Source of the DNA: Halorientalis marina
GTDB taxonomy: Archaea > Halobacteriota > Halobacteria > Halobacteriales > Haloarculaceae
NCBI RefSeq assembly: GCF_023028345.1
Contig: NZ_CP095490.1
Coordinates: 186,001-250,000, forward strand
Length of the DNA stretch: 64,000 bases
Direction: 5' to 3'
Position 1 is the stretch's first letter. Every line of letters starts with the position of its first letter. Position numbers and translations under genes: made by a program. The notes under the pieces were generated by a model. That model searched no databases and was not told the DNA's origin. It worked only from the letters and a program-made list of their open reading frames with translations. Positions 54,911-62,616 of this stretch are shown here, one piece after another.

Positions 54911-55171
54911 ATGCATTCCCCGTCCATCGGCAGTTCGGATGGATCGAGTGACCTCCTCGTCGAGATCATCGAGACACTGGAAGCGTGTGGGCTCGAGGAC
55001 GACACCTATCAGCTCCACGATTACGTGGACCCGGGTGCGCTCGAACAGCTGATTGCCTCCGCCGATGAGGAGATCGTCGTTCAGTTCACTGTCGAGGGGA
55101 TTCCCCTTTCTGTCTCACCGGACGGTGTGGACGTCATCGTCGAGGACGAGTCCGACTCGGTCGACGAATAA
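54911..55171 (+). CDS. HalOD1 output-domain protein (second)
   Basis: An 86-residue protein. The core (residues 13-75) reads LLVEIIETLEACGL, YQLHDYVDPGALEQLI and then a beta strand IPLSVSPDGVDVIVED, in HalOD1 order. It probably passes a signal by protein contact. It is divergent from a small repressor. Confidence 0.7.
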   Translation: MHSPSIGSSDGSSDLLVEIIETLEACGLEDDTYQLHDYVDPGALEQLIASADEEIVVQFTVEGIPLSVSPDGVDVIVEDESDSVDE

Positions 55172-55775
55172 CGACCGCAGCAGTTGAGATAGCGATTACT
55201 CTCGAAAGCCCTCGGCCGCTCGACGTCCCGCGACCACCGCTGCGCGCCTCGTCCCTGCGGTGCTTGCGTCGTCGGGGCACGTCGAGCGCCCGGCCCCTTT
55301 CAGTCCCACCCGGAGTCTATTGCTGGGCTAGTGGTTCCCATCGGTTGGCTGGTGTGTCCGTACCGGCCCGCCCCGCTCGCCGCTGCCGCCCTCCGCGTCG
55401 CTCGCGACCGACCATTCCGGGCGGTCTGCCTGCAGTAGCGGGCGGACTGCCGGGCTAAAGTGCATGTGCCCTCGGCGCCAGCGCTTCACCCGTTCGGGTC
55501 CTCCGGACCTCGGCACAGCCGACCGCGACGGACGTGGTTGCGTCGCGGCGAACGGGGAATGCGCTGGCCGCTCGCTCCGGGCGGGTCGGCGCGCGGTGCT
55601 GGTTGGGGCCACCTCATGCAGGCGCGCTCTCGCTCGCGCCCGGTAGGGCGCTCGCGAAGGCGCGAGCGAGAGCGCGCAGATGGTTCTGTCGGTCGTTGTC
55701 GTCGGAAAACCGCGATGTAGTAGCATCGCGGTGTCGGCGCGTGAGCGCCTTCAGTGGTACCTTGGTGTGATACCA
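55172..55775 (+). other. Long GC-rich leader or non-coding tract with hairpins
   Basis: A 604-base interval without a gene. It is extremely GC-rich in part. It holds a 19-bp perfect inverted repeat at 55622-55677, a hairpin CCGCGATG/CATCGCGG (55710-55731) and a short palindrome TGGTA/TACCA just before the ATG at 55776. Competing frames on both strands are composition artefacts. It may encode a structured RNA or a long leader of the OB-fold gene. No transcript evidence is available from sequence. Confidence 0.45.
55622..55677 (+). repeat. 19-bp perfect inverted repeat in GC-rich tract
   Basis: GCGCGCTCTCGCTCGCGCC (55622-55640) pairs perfectly with 55659-55677; the spacer is 18 bases. It would form a very stable RNA hairpin. 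It lies about 100 bases before the OB-fold gene. It could act as a terminator, an RNA-processing signal or a structured leader. Confidence 0.6.
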
Positions 55776-56642
55776 ATGTCTAGTAACAACGCTAGCGGAA
55801 AGGTCGTTTCGGTGGATGAACAGGCATTCGAGAAAGCGGGCGGTCAGGCGGTCGATGAAGACGGCTTCCCAGTCGTCGACGAGACGCCGGAGTTCCAGGC
55901 CGCGGTCGAGCAGGAGACGCAGGCGAAGGTGGATGCGAACCACCCGGATGGGATCGCGGACACGAGCGAAGACCGGATTCACGGTGTCACCCTCGAACAA
56001 GAGGAGCGCATTCGGGCGCGGGAAGCGGAACTGGAGCGCATCAGTGCCCAAGCCGAGCTGGGAACGCAGGAGGGCCGGGAGCAGCGTACGCGGGAGGTCG
56101 TCAGCGAACTGTGTGGCCGTGACGAGCCGGCGCCGACGGAGCGCACGGATCCCCGAGAGAAGGTGACGCAAGACGAACTCGCGAAGGTGAACAAGCAGGC
56201 GATGCGGATCAGCGACGAGGTGCAGGGCGGCTGGTCGAGAGCGGTCGTCGCGAAGCAGCTGGCCGAGAAGGTGGCACGCGGTCGGGACGTCACGAAGGCG
56301 GTGCTGGAGACCCTCGAGGAGTTGAAGGCAGCGCCGGGGGCGATCGTGCCCATCGCGGACGTGCCGGACGTCCCGGTCGGTGAGGTGACGGTCGAAGGCA
56401 CAGTGAGCGAACTTTGGGATCCTAGTTCCCCAGCAATCGCCCAAGTCGGACTCATCGAAGACGAAAGCGGGCGTACGAAATTCACGATCTGGGAGAAGAG
56501 CAAGAAGACGGTGGTTCGAGAAGGGCAGACAGTCCGGTTCAGAGCGGTCAAGAAAAATTGGTACCAAGGACGGTGCAGTCTCGCCATCACGGGCTGGAGC
56601 AGGATCGAGTTCCCGGAGCGCGGCCGGTGGTGGGAAGAGTAG
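55776..56642 (+). CDS. RPA-like OB-fold single-stranded DNA binding protein
   Basis: A protein of 288 residues from ATG 55776. A disordered charged N-terminus precedes a helical region (about 120-185) and a single OB-fold at about 190-275: VTVEGTVSELWDPSSPAI, then an ESGRTKFTIWEKSKK strand and a WYQGRCSLAI strand. This resembles the OB-fold of archaeal replication protein A-like factors. It probably protects single-stranded DNA during plasmid replication or transfer. The preceding long leader is unusual. Confidence 0.75.
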   Translation: MSSNNASGKVVSVDEQAFEKAGGQAVDEDGFPVVDETPEFQAAVEQETQAKVDANHPDGIADTSEDRIHGVTLEQEERIRAREAELERISAQAELGTQEGREQRTREVVSELCGRDEPAPTERTDPREKVTQDELAKVNKQAMRISDEVQGGWSRAVVAKQLAEKVARGRDVTKAVLETLEELKAAPGAIVPIADVPDVPVGEVTVEGTVSELWDPSSPAIAQVGLIEDESGRTKFTIWEKSKKTVVREGQTVRFRAVKKNWYQGRCSLAITGWSRIEFPERGRWWEE

Positions 56643-56802
56643 CCAGCTGACGCAGCCTTCATTTTTTGCTGTGTGCCGGACCGACCCAGACCCCGCCGCC
56701 CCACCCTCCGCTCCGTGCTCGCTTCGCTGCGCGCGCAGCCACAACCTCGTTCAGCGGTCTATATGAACGATTCAATCCTACAGAGGGGTCCAAGCCGAGA
56801 GA

Positions 56803-57861
56803 CTAATCAATCTCTCGCCAGACAAGGTCGAAGTGGCCGAGGATTAGGTCAACAGTCAGGTTGAACCAGTCGACAGCGGTGTCGGTATCGATCGCAGGAA
56901 CAGGATCATCAGTAGGATGGATAATGTCGTGGCGCTGTTGGAGGAAGGTCTGGAACCGGTTCCATTCATCGAAGTACGGGTCCTCGTGGCTGGTGAGAGT
57001 CACGCCCGAGATGTCGTTCAAGGCGTCCTTTGCTAGATCCTTTCGGCTAATCTTGTTGCCAGTACGGTATTGGTCGACTGAATTGATGGCCTCGGTGTGA
57101 TCTTGGCCTTGCCATCGATAGTAGAGGTAGATCTGCCGATAGAGACAGTTGTCGACGGCAGATACGAGAAGTGGCCCAGCTGCTAATGGATTGTCACGGT
57201 TGATTGCGCTTTTGGCTTCACGGAGAAGGGTGAGCCAGGGGGGATCCCGTCCTTCTGTCTGGAGCAGATTTCGTTGATAAATCAAGGTGATATCATCACC
57301 TTTCGCGATGGCATCTTGGGCATCCTCGTCTTTTCGGAGATTGGCAGTGACAAGGACTTGGCGAGGGGCAACCTGAGTAACCGAGACAAGGAGGATATCA
57401 GCTAACGTCGCCCGAGTCATTGAGTCTTCATGGCGATCAATCGGTAACCGATCATCTTGATCAACATCACTGCGCTCAGCACCTTGCAGGATTAGCGACC
57501 CGCGCTCAATTTCATAACCTTGGTAGAGGTTGCTCAGTTTGTGTTCGGACGTCTCTCCAACTGTGACATCGGTATAGTTCACTCCTTGATGACCGGCGAT
57601 ACCGAAGGGATAGGATCGGTACGAGTCCCCGGTATCTGCAATATCAGAAAGGCAGACCAGAAATGCATTCTCGGGAAAAAACAGTGCGCCACAGGCTGGA
57701 CACGGTGTATAACTGTTCGGTGTGATATCCCTGAGCGGGATGTTTTGCTGCTCTAAGTGTCGAAGCAGTTGTACGACTCCGATCCGGTGCTCACAGTTCG
57801 GACACATGAGATTCGTCGCACCGGCTTCTGCACCGGGCGGGAGGCGAGAAGCGAAACTCAT
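56803..57861 (-). CDS. Zinc-finger protein with a HEPN-like C-terminus
   Basis: A protein of 352 residues from ATG 57861. Two Cys pairs at the N-terminus (CPNC near residue 20 and CPACG near 54) would bind zinc. Residues 70-200 are alpha-beta. The C-terminal helical part includes FLQQRHDIIHPTDD, an R-x4-H motif flanked by helices, as in HEPN RNases. The motif lies in the last 50 residues, and the preceding helices form a plausible four-helix bundle. HEPN proteins cut RNA in stress and defence. No second component is obvious; it converges on the OB-fold gene and is divergent from a TFB gene. Confidence 0.6.
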   Translation of the reverse strand: MSFASRLPPGAEAGATNLMCPNCEHRIGVVQLLRHLEQQNIPLRDITPNSYTPCPACGALFFPENAFLVCLSDIADTGDSYRSYPFGIAGHQGVNYTDVTVGETSEHKLSNLYQGYEIERGSLILQGAERSDVDQDDRLPIDRHEDSMTRATLADILLVSVTQVAPRQVLVTANLRKDEDAQDAIAKGDDITLIYQRNLLQTEGRDPPWLTLLREAKSAINRDNPLAAGPLLVSAVDNCLYRQIYLYYRWQGQDHTEAINSVDQYRTGNKISRKDLAKDALNDISGVTLTSHEDPYFDEWNRFQTFLQQRHDIIHPTDDPVPAIDTDTAVDWFNLTVDLILGHFDLVWREID

Positions 57862-57955
57862 CTCTTAAACGGATTATGCTCACTCGATTATAAAATCGAC
57901 CTACTGGATGTGTCCCTATCGTCTCAACCATACGCTTCGGCATAGAGTCTATTGT

Positions 57956-57990
57956 CCCCTCAATGGGTGAGGGGATCGCCGTAACGGCGA
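57956..57990 (+). promoter_or_regulatory. Two tandem hairpins before the second TFB gene
   Basis: CCCCTCA-N5-TGAGGGG (57956-57974) is followed by TCGCCG-TAA-CGGCGA (57976-57990), ending 24 bases before the ATG at 58015. It has the two-palindrome form of the L-type leaders but different sequence. It may control initiation or be a regulator site. Confidence 0.5.
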
Positions 57991-58014
57991 ATTCCCACTA
58001 AACTGGAGAGAACA

Positions 58015-58941
58015 ATGGCAACGAGAGACATCTACGAAACTGGCTTCGACGAAGACATCCGAACGGAGTCGAGCGCGAACCACTGTCCCGAGTGCGACGG
58101 ACGGGTCACCACGAACGCGGTCGAAACGGTCTGCGAGGACTGTGGCCTGGTCATCGACGAACAGCGCATCGATCACGGGCCAGAGTGGCGGGCGTACGAC
58201 GACAGGGAGCGCGAGCGAACGGGTGCTCCACTCACTGCGGCCCGCCATGATCGCGGCCTGTCGACGGAGATCGGTCGCGGCACCGACGCGAAGGGGAACG
58301 AGATCTCTGGGCAGAAGCGACGGCGACTCGCGCGGATGCGCCGTGAGCAGACACGTGGTCGCTGGCGGTCGAAAGCAGAACGGAATCTCGCCCACGGACT
58401 GGGCGAAGTGCGTCGGTTGGCGAGTGCCCTGGAACTCTCCGATTCGGTCCGTGACCAGGCGTGTCAGCTCTTCCGGAGCGCTCAGAACGAGGATCTGCTT
58501 CGTGGCAGATCCATCGAGGCCATCGCCGCGGCCAGCATCTACGGGGCCTGCCGGTGCAACGGCCGCTCGCGGTTGGTGGATGACGTCAGCGAGATGGCTC
58601 GCGTGGCGGAGTCACGAGTCACGAACGCGTACAAAACGCTCAACGAAGAGCTGGGCCTTCCCGCCGAGCCCGTCTCCCCCAGCATGTTCGTGCCGCGCCT
58701 CGCTTCTGATCTCGAGTGTCCGGACGAGATCCGACAGCGGGCCCGAACCCTCGCAGAGCAGGCCGAGGAGCGCGGCGTCACGACGGGCGTCCATCCGGCC
58801 GGGTTCGCAGCGGCCTGCCTCTACAAGGCCGGTCATGAGGAGGGGCGATGGCTGACGCAATGTGACGTTGCCGAGTCCGGGGACGTCACGCCAACCACGG
58901 TTCGGACGCATCACGAGACGCTCAATGAGCTCTCTGTCTAG
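58015..58941 (+). CDS. Transcription initiation factor TFB (second)
   Basis: A protein of 308 residues. The zinc ribbon has CPECDGR and CEDCGLV, then the B-reader EQRIDHGPEWRAYDD. Two cyclin repeats follow (about 105-200 and 205-300), containing the IAAASIYGACR and AAACLYKAG-type helices, and a closing helix-turn-helix VTPTTVRTHHETLNEL. It is a full TFB, distinct in sequence from the one at 14878. Extra TFBs give haloarchaea alternative promoter choice. Here it could direct the accessory region. Its leader has two hairpins. Confidence 0.92.
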   Translation: MATRDIYETGFDEDIRTESSANHCPECDGRVTTNAVETVCEDCGLVIDEQRIDHGPEWRAYDDRERERTGAPLTAARHDRGLSTEIGRGTDAKGNEISGQKRRRLARMRREQTRGRWRSKAERNLAHGLGEVRRLASALELSDSVRDQACQLFRSAQNEDLLRGRSIEAIAAASIYGACRCNGRSRLVDDVSEMARVAESRVTNAYKTLNEELGLPAEPVSPSMFVPRLASDLECPDEIRQRARTLAEQAEERGVTTGVHPAGFAAACLYKAGHEEGRWLTQCDVAESGDVTPTTVRTHHETLNELSV

Positions 58942-59426
58942 ACCGGCCAAGTAGGGAGCGAAGGCGCCCCATTCTCCCAGCGAATTGCCTCTACCGCCGC
59001 CGGGAACTGCTGTAGTCGGTCATCGAGGACGGCGAGTGGGTGCGCATCAAGAAACGTCGCGCTATGCCGGTCGACAGGCGTGTCTTCGTGATTGAGTTGG
59101 ATGTGACAGGGCCCAAGGTCCGGATGGTCGGCGTCTTGATGGAAGCCGAGCATCAGATTCCGCTCCGGTTCGACCCAGTTGATGCGGTAGTATTCGTGGT
59201 CGACGCCGGCGGGGTACCAGAAGCGAATCTCCAGTCGGGCGGTCGCCGCGTCGTGGGAGTCACCCAAGAACGTCGTCGGATCGACATCCGCGATGACGTA
59301 CCGGGGTCGGCGTCGAGACGGGCGATAGCGGACCTCTTCACACCCTGGCTGGTTCGTCAATCGGTCGTGAACGTCGCGGAGAAGGGTCCGCTGTGTATAG
59401 CGGTCGCGACCGGCAAGAAAGATCAT
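58938..59426 (-). CDS. TumE-like (DUF6516) putative toxin
   Basis: A protein of 162 residues. The segment GVDHEYYRINWVEPERNLML followed by GFHQDADHPDLGPCHIQLNH has the tyrosine-rich strand, His/Asp loop and following strand seen in TumE-type (DUF6516) proteins of toxin-antitoxin modules. A conserved tail ends with LAVLDDRLQQFP. It follows a DUF7342-like regulator gene by 16 bases on the same strand. The assignment is by pattern, without a search. Confidence 0.6.
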   Translation of the reverse strand: MIFLAGRDRYTQRTLLRDVHDRLTNQPGCEEVRYRPSRRRPRYVIADVDPTTFLGDSHDAATARLEIRFWYPAGVDHEYYRINWVEPERNLMLGFHQDADHPDLGPCHIQLNHEDTPVDRHSATFLDAHPLAVLDDRLQQFPAAVEAIRWENGAPSLPTWPV

Positions 59427-59442
59427 TCTGTGAGAGAAAGGA

Positions 59443-59994
59443 TTAGCTCGTGGCGCGGTCAGCCACGTCGGTCATCTGCTCACGGGCGGCTTCGACGTCG
59501 GAGTAGAGTTCCAGTGCGTGCTTGATGAGGCGGCGATCCTCCTCGTTCTCGCGCCAGAACGCGATGACGTCACGGCGCTCGCGGAGCTCGGCACTTGCGA
59601 GATCACGGTCGGCGAGCGACTGTTCGAGCTCCTCCCACGTCTCGACGTCGTAGGTCGCCTGCCACTCCTCGATCTCCTCGGTAATCGCCGCCAGTTCGTT
59701 GCGTAGCTCCTCGCGCGTGTTCTCCTCAATGAGCGTCCGGATTTCCTCGAAGAGCAGGCGCGTGTAGTCCGGCTGATAGCGCGTGGTCTCGCCGGCCTCG
59801 ACGCGACGCAGCTGGCCTTGGTCGACGAGATCCTGGAGTTCCTCGTTGGTCGTACTCCAGGCGGCGTCGGCCTGCTCGCTGATCCAGTTAACCGACCGCG
59901 GTTCGCGAAGCGTCTCGGCGACCGCCCGAATACGGTCGCGGGCACTCATCGACTCAGCCCACGTCTGGACGCCATCTCGCGGGGATTCGGACAT
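59443..59994 (-). CDS. DUF7342-like winged-helix regulator, putative antitoxin
   Basis: A protein of 183 residues from ATG 59994. The N-terminal half has a winged helix: VNWISEQADAAWSTTNEEL and QDLVDQGQLRRV with a wing GETTRYQPDY. The rest is a long charged helix (EELRNELAAITEEIEEW and onwards), which can dimerise. DUF7342 (recalled) members pair with TumE-like genes. A palindrome at 60049-60066 lies near its promoter. Longer in-frame readings to 60198 would overlap the divergent gene and are not used. Confidence 0.65.
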   Translation of the reverse strand: MSESPRDGVQTWAESMSARDRIRAVAETLREPRSVNWISEQADAAWSTTNEELQDLVDQGQLRRVEAGETTRYQPDYTRLLFEEIRTLIEENTREELRNELAAITEEIEEWQATYDVETWEELEQSLADRDLASAELRERRDVIAFWRENEEDRRLIKHALELYSDVEAAREQMTDVADRATS

Positions 59995-60030
59995 GCTTGG
60001 CACCTCTTGCAACAGTGTTCGCGTTGTACT

Positions 60031-60066
60031 CCCATATATGTTTGTACTCTCTCGTATAATCGAGAG
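60031..60066 (-). promoter_or_regulatory. Promoter and operator-like palindrome of the DUF7342-like gene
   Basis: The minus strand reads CATATATG at about 60033-60040, some 40 bases before the ATG at 59994. Just upstream CTCTCG-TATAAT-CGAGAG (60049-60066) is a perfect palindrome. An autoregulatory role is likely for a toxin-antitoxin-like regulator. Confidence 0.5.
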
Positions 60067-60118
60067 GATATTGCGAGCGAAGGCCTCCGGACGTTGAAAT
60101 GCGATACCGACAGAAGCT

Positions 60119-61012
60119 ATGAGCCAACCGATGCACAACCGATATTCTGACTTCGAGGAACTGCGGCCGACTGGCGAGGCGTCCCACATTCCGGACACGA
60201 GGCTGGACGACGGGTGTGAGGGTGCCCCCCGGCGGCAACGCGTCGCGACGAGCGCTGGTGGCTACCCTGATGCGCCGACGGCCGCCGACGGCGAGTGTCG
60301 GTCCTGTGGGGCGTCAGTCCCGATCGGCCAGACGAAATGCCGGTTCTGTCTCACCAACCATCTCGGGAGTGACGCCACAAGCACGAACGAGACAGCGTCG
60401 ACGACGTTCCTCGGTATCGTCCACCTGATCGTCGAGTCGACCACGTTCTACGGCGCCGTCGCGAAGGGCGGCGCAGCGGCGAACCTCCTCTCCGCCAACG
60501 AGGCGGAGCCGGCCGTCGACAACTACACCCTCATCTACGATCTCGACGAAGCACCGGCGCGCCAGCTGGTCGAGCAATGGCCCTCACTCCCCGACGCGGT
60601 ACAGGTGGCCTCAAAGGAGGGAGAGCGGCTTCTCAGTGCCGCCCGTGACCGGACTGAGTGGCACGGGCAGGGAGCGTCGGAGCGTCAGGAGCAGGCCCCG
60701 ACGCGGCTCTACGACCAGCGAGGGGACGGCATCCGCGACGCGTCGCGTCTCGATGCGGTCCTCGACGACGCCGACGACGCGGTGTGGCTGGTTCCAGCGA
60801 TGGCGCTGACCGAATCTACTGGCCAGGCTGTGGCTGATCGCCAGGTGTCGTCGGTACCGACGACGCAGGAACTCGAGTGTCAAACCTGTGGACGGGCGAC
60901 CGACCATCGGTTCAACACCCACGAGTCGATCCCGGATGAAGCGTGGACGGGACAACCGATCTGGGAGTGCGGGGTGTGTGGCTCGGCTCGCTACGGCCCC
61001 AATCTCGAGTAG
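60119..61012 (+). CDS. Two-zinc-ribbon plasmid protein of unknown function
   Basis: A protein of 297 residues. The first zinc ribbon is CRSCG and CRFC near residues 60-80, and the second is CQTCG and CGVCG near 255-290. Between them an alpha-beta core contains a short FLGIVHLIVESTTFYGAVAK segment. Similar proteins on haloarchaeal plasmids carry uninformative names. The start is divergent from the DUF7342-like gene with 124 bases between. Inverted repeat C lies 20 bases after its stop. It may bind nucleic acid through the ribbons. Confidence 0.7.
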   Translation: MSQPMHNRYSDFEELRPTGEASHIPDTRLDDGCEGAPRRQRVATSAGGYPDAPTAADGECRSCGASVPIGQTKCRFCLTNHLGSDATSTNETASTTFLGIVHLIVESTTFYGAVAKGGAAANLLSANEAEPAVDNYTLIYDLDEAPARQLVEQWPSLPDAVQVASKEGERLLSAARDRTEWHGQGASERQEQAPTRLYDQRGDGIRDASRLDAVLDDADDAVWLVPAMALTESTGQAVADRQVSSVPTTQELECQTCGRATDHRFNTHESIPDEAWTGQPIWECGVCGSARYGPNLE

Positions 61013-61031
61013 CCCCAGTGCTCGGCTTCGA

Positions 61032-61073
61032 TTAACCAACAGACTGCGAGTACCGTCGAGGTTCGTTGGTTAA
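61032..61073 (+). repeat. Inverted repeat C: TTAACCAACA-N22-CGTTGGTTAA
   Basis: Third copy of the long-spacer repeat, with one mismatch in the right arm (C instead of T at its first base). The spacer is 22 bases. It begins 20 bases after the stop of the two-zinc-ribbon gene and precedes a run of small genes on the same strand. Confidence 0.7.
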
Positions 61074-61150
61074 GGCCGCGAGCTCCTCCAAGCCCGACGC
61101 CAATCTCGATGGGGCGTCTTTCCGCGCCGGCGAGCGGTGAGGCGCTTTCG

Positions 61151-61339
61151 ATGGAGCAAGAGTTCAAACAAGGATACCGGATGCATCGTATACTCAGCAA
61201 TCTCAACCGACTCGACGTCGACCGATTGGACGACGCGGATCGAGAGCGAGTCGAGACCGCGAGAGACCTCCTGGAAGAGGTGAGCCTTCTCACGCGGCCG
61301 AGCGACGGAGCCGGGGCGGACGCCCACGCAGATTCCTGA
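61151..61339 (+). CDS. Small helical hypothetical protein
   Basis: A protein of 62 residues when started at ATG 61151; an ATG at 61109 would add 14 residues. The shorter start is preferred because a hairpin GCGCC/GGCGC (61124-61145) lies before it, as before the neighbouring genes. The product is charged and helical (FKQGYRMHRILSNLNRL and a DRERVETARDLLEEVSLL helix). No family is recognised. Confidence 0.55.
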   Translation: MEQEFKQGYRMHRILSNLNRLDVDRLDDADRERVETARDLLEEVSLLTRPSDGAGADAHADS

Positions 61340-61389
61340 CTGGAGTCCCCGGCCACGACCAGGGAGGCAACTCTCGCGTCGGTTTATCG

Positions 61390-61418
61390 CCCCCGACAGG
61401 GGTGCGGGGGCGACCCCG
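61390..61418 (+). promoter_or_regulatory. Double-palindrome leader L3
   Basis: CCCCC-GACA-GGGG (61390-61402) is followed by CGGGG-GCGA-CCCCG (61405-61418), with a GNRA-type tetraloop. A TTTATCG box sits directly upstream. The ATG follows 12 bases later. The palindromes lie where transcription would start, so they may act as DNA operators rather than as RNA structure. Confidence 0.5.
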
Positions 61419-61430
61419 TGAACTCCAGAC

Positions 61431-61811
61431 ATGGCGACACTGCAAGCTGCGACGACGTCGACTGGCGCGATCGTATCGGATCCGCAGGCAGTCCGCGAGC
61501 TCTGTGAGAGCTACTGCTTCGGGACGCTCGACTGGGAGGTGACCGAAGACGGAGAGCTCACCATCTGGGGGTACGACGACTTTGAGGTGTACGAGGCGCG
61601 GGAGAACGGCCTCCCAGACTACGAGGGCGGCATCGTGACCCACGAATTCCTGCGAGAACTCGCCAACCACCTCGAAGCCGACGAAGAGTTCGAGATCCAG
61701 ACGGCGGGGTTCACCAAGTGCCGCTTCCCAGTCCTGGCCAAGCGGTACGTCGTTCGCGACGGCGAAGTCCTCCACGCGGACCTCAGTTCCCTCGACCCGA
61801 TCGACGAGTAG
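61431..61811 (+). CDS. Plasmid-type protein of unknown function
   Basis: A protein of 126 residues. It contains alternating strands and acidic helices (a CESYCFGTLDWEVTEDGELT segment and a FEIQTAGFTKCRFPVLAKRY strand). The three Cys are not arranged as a zinc site. No family is known. It is one of a series of short genes on one strand, each with a palindromic leader. Confidence 0.65.
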   Translation: MATLQAATTSTGAIVSDPQAVRELCESYCFGTLDWEVTEDGELTIWGYDDFEVYEARENGLPDYEGGIVTHEFLRELANHLEADEEFEIQTAGFTKCRFPVLAKRYVVRDGEVLHADLSSLDPIDE

Positions 61812-61821
61812 AGTTGTTCGT

Positions 61822-61862
61822 CCCCCGGGAGGGGTGCGGGGCGATCCAGTCGTGGTCGCCCC
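61822..61862 (+). promoter_or_regulatory. Double-palindrome leader L4
   Basis: CCCC-CGGGA-GGGG (61822-61834) is followed by GGGGCGA-N11-TCGCCCC (61838-61862), 16 bases before the ATG at 61879. It shares the core GGGGTGCGGGGCGA with leader L3 apart from one G, and resembles L1. Confidence 0.55.
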
Positions 61863-61878
61863 GTGAGGTGATTGCTCG

Positions 61879-62541
61879 ATGGGACACCGCGCACTCGTTG
61901 CGTACGAACGCACAGACGGACAGTACACGCTCCACTACAGCCACTGGGGTGCAGCGAACCTGAAGCTCAAGCACCGAATCTCGGCTGAGTCGCCGTTCGG
62001 TGGCGACGACACCGACTCCAAATGGGCGAAACAGCTCCTCGCAGAGCTGGCCGATGGCCTCGAGGCAGATGCGGTCGACGGCTACCTCGCCGGCGAGGAT
62101 CGACCGTCGACCATTGTCGAGCCGAAGCCCCGCGCCACCGGGCTCACCCTCGACGAGATCGTCGCTGACCATCTCGACTACCTCCACCACGAGGCGTTCT
62201 TCGTGGTGTCGACGACGTTCGAGGTGACCGCCTATCGGACGCTGTGGTTCGGGCTCCAGTACGACTCGGAGACAGTCGAACAGGGAGAGACGGTCGGGAA
62301 CGGTGCGCTCGCGACGGTGCGCTGGTACGACGGCGAGCCGGTCGGCGACGGCCACCTGCAGGGCCAGTTCCAAGCCCTGAAAGACGTCACCGGCGATATG
62401 CTCGACAAGGGTGTGTTCACCCAGTCGACGGCTCGTCAGTATCTCAAGCAGAAGCTCGGTGAGTGGGTCGGAGAGCGTCAGGAGTTGCGAATTCCGGGCG
62501 GTGAAGCACCGTCTACCGGCGCCACGATCAGCCGCTCATAG
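61879..62541 (+). CDS. DUF6735-like haloarchaeal protein
   Basis: A protein of 220 residues. The opening MGHRALVAYERTDGQYTLHY followed by SHWGAANL is characteristic of the DUF6735 family (recalled, not searched), which occurs on haloarchaeal plasmids and prophages. The rest is alpha-beta with a long acidic middle and a basic, Gln-rich C-terminus. The function is unknown. It has leader L4. Confidence 0.7.
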   Translation: MGHRALVAYERTDGQYTLHYSHWGAANLKLKHRISAESPFGGDDTDSKWAKQLLAELADGLEADAVDGYLAGEDRPSTIVEPKPRATGLTLDEIVADHLDYLHHEAFFVVSTTFEVTAYRTLWFGLQYDSETVEQGETVGNGALATVRWYDGEPVGDGHLQGQFQALKDVTGDMLDKGVFTQSTARQYLKQKLGEWVGERQELRIPGGEAPSTGATISRS

Positions 62542-62574
62542 GCCGATCTGTGTCGACGCAGATGGTGGTTTGTC

Positions 62575-62607
62575 TGGGGCAGAAAGGACTGAGCCCCACC
62601 GTGGGCT
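62575..62607 (+). promoter_or_regulatory. Mutually exclusive hairpins before the gene at 62617
   Basis: GAGCCCCA (62590-62597) can pair with TGGGGC upstream (62575-62580) or, through GAGCCC, with GGGCTC downstream (62602-62607). The two stems exclude each other, as in attenuators and riboswitch-like leaders. The ATG lies nine bases after the second stem. Confidence 0.45.
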
Positions 62608-62616
62608 CGTGATCTG

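Noticed and set aside
55614..56744. 376-residue minus-strand frame opposite the OB-fold gene
   Set aside because: An antisense shadow rich in Leu, Arg and His; the plus-strand OB-fold gene is clearly real.
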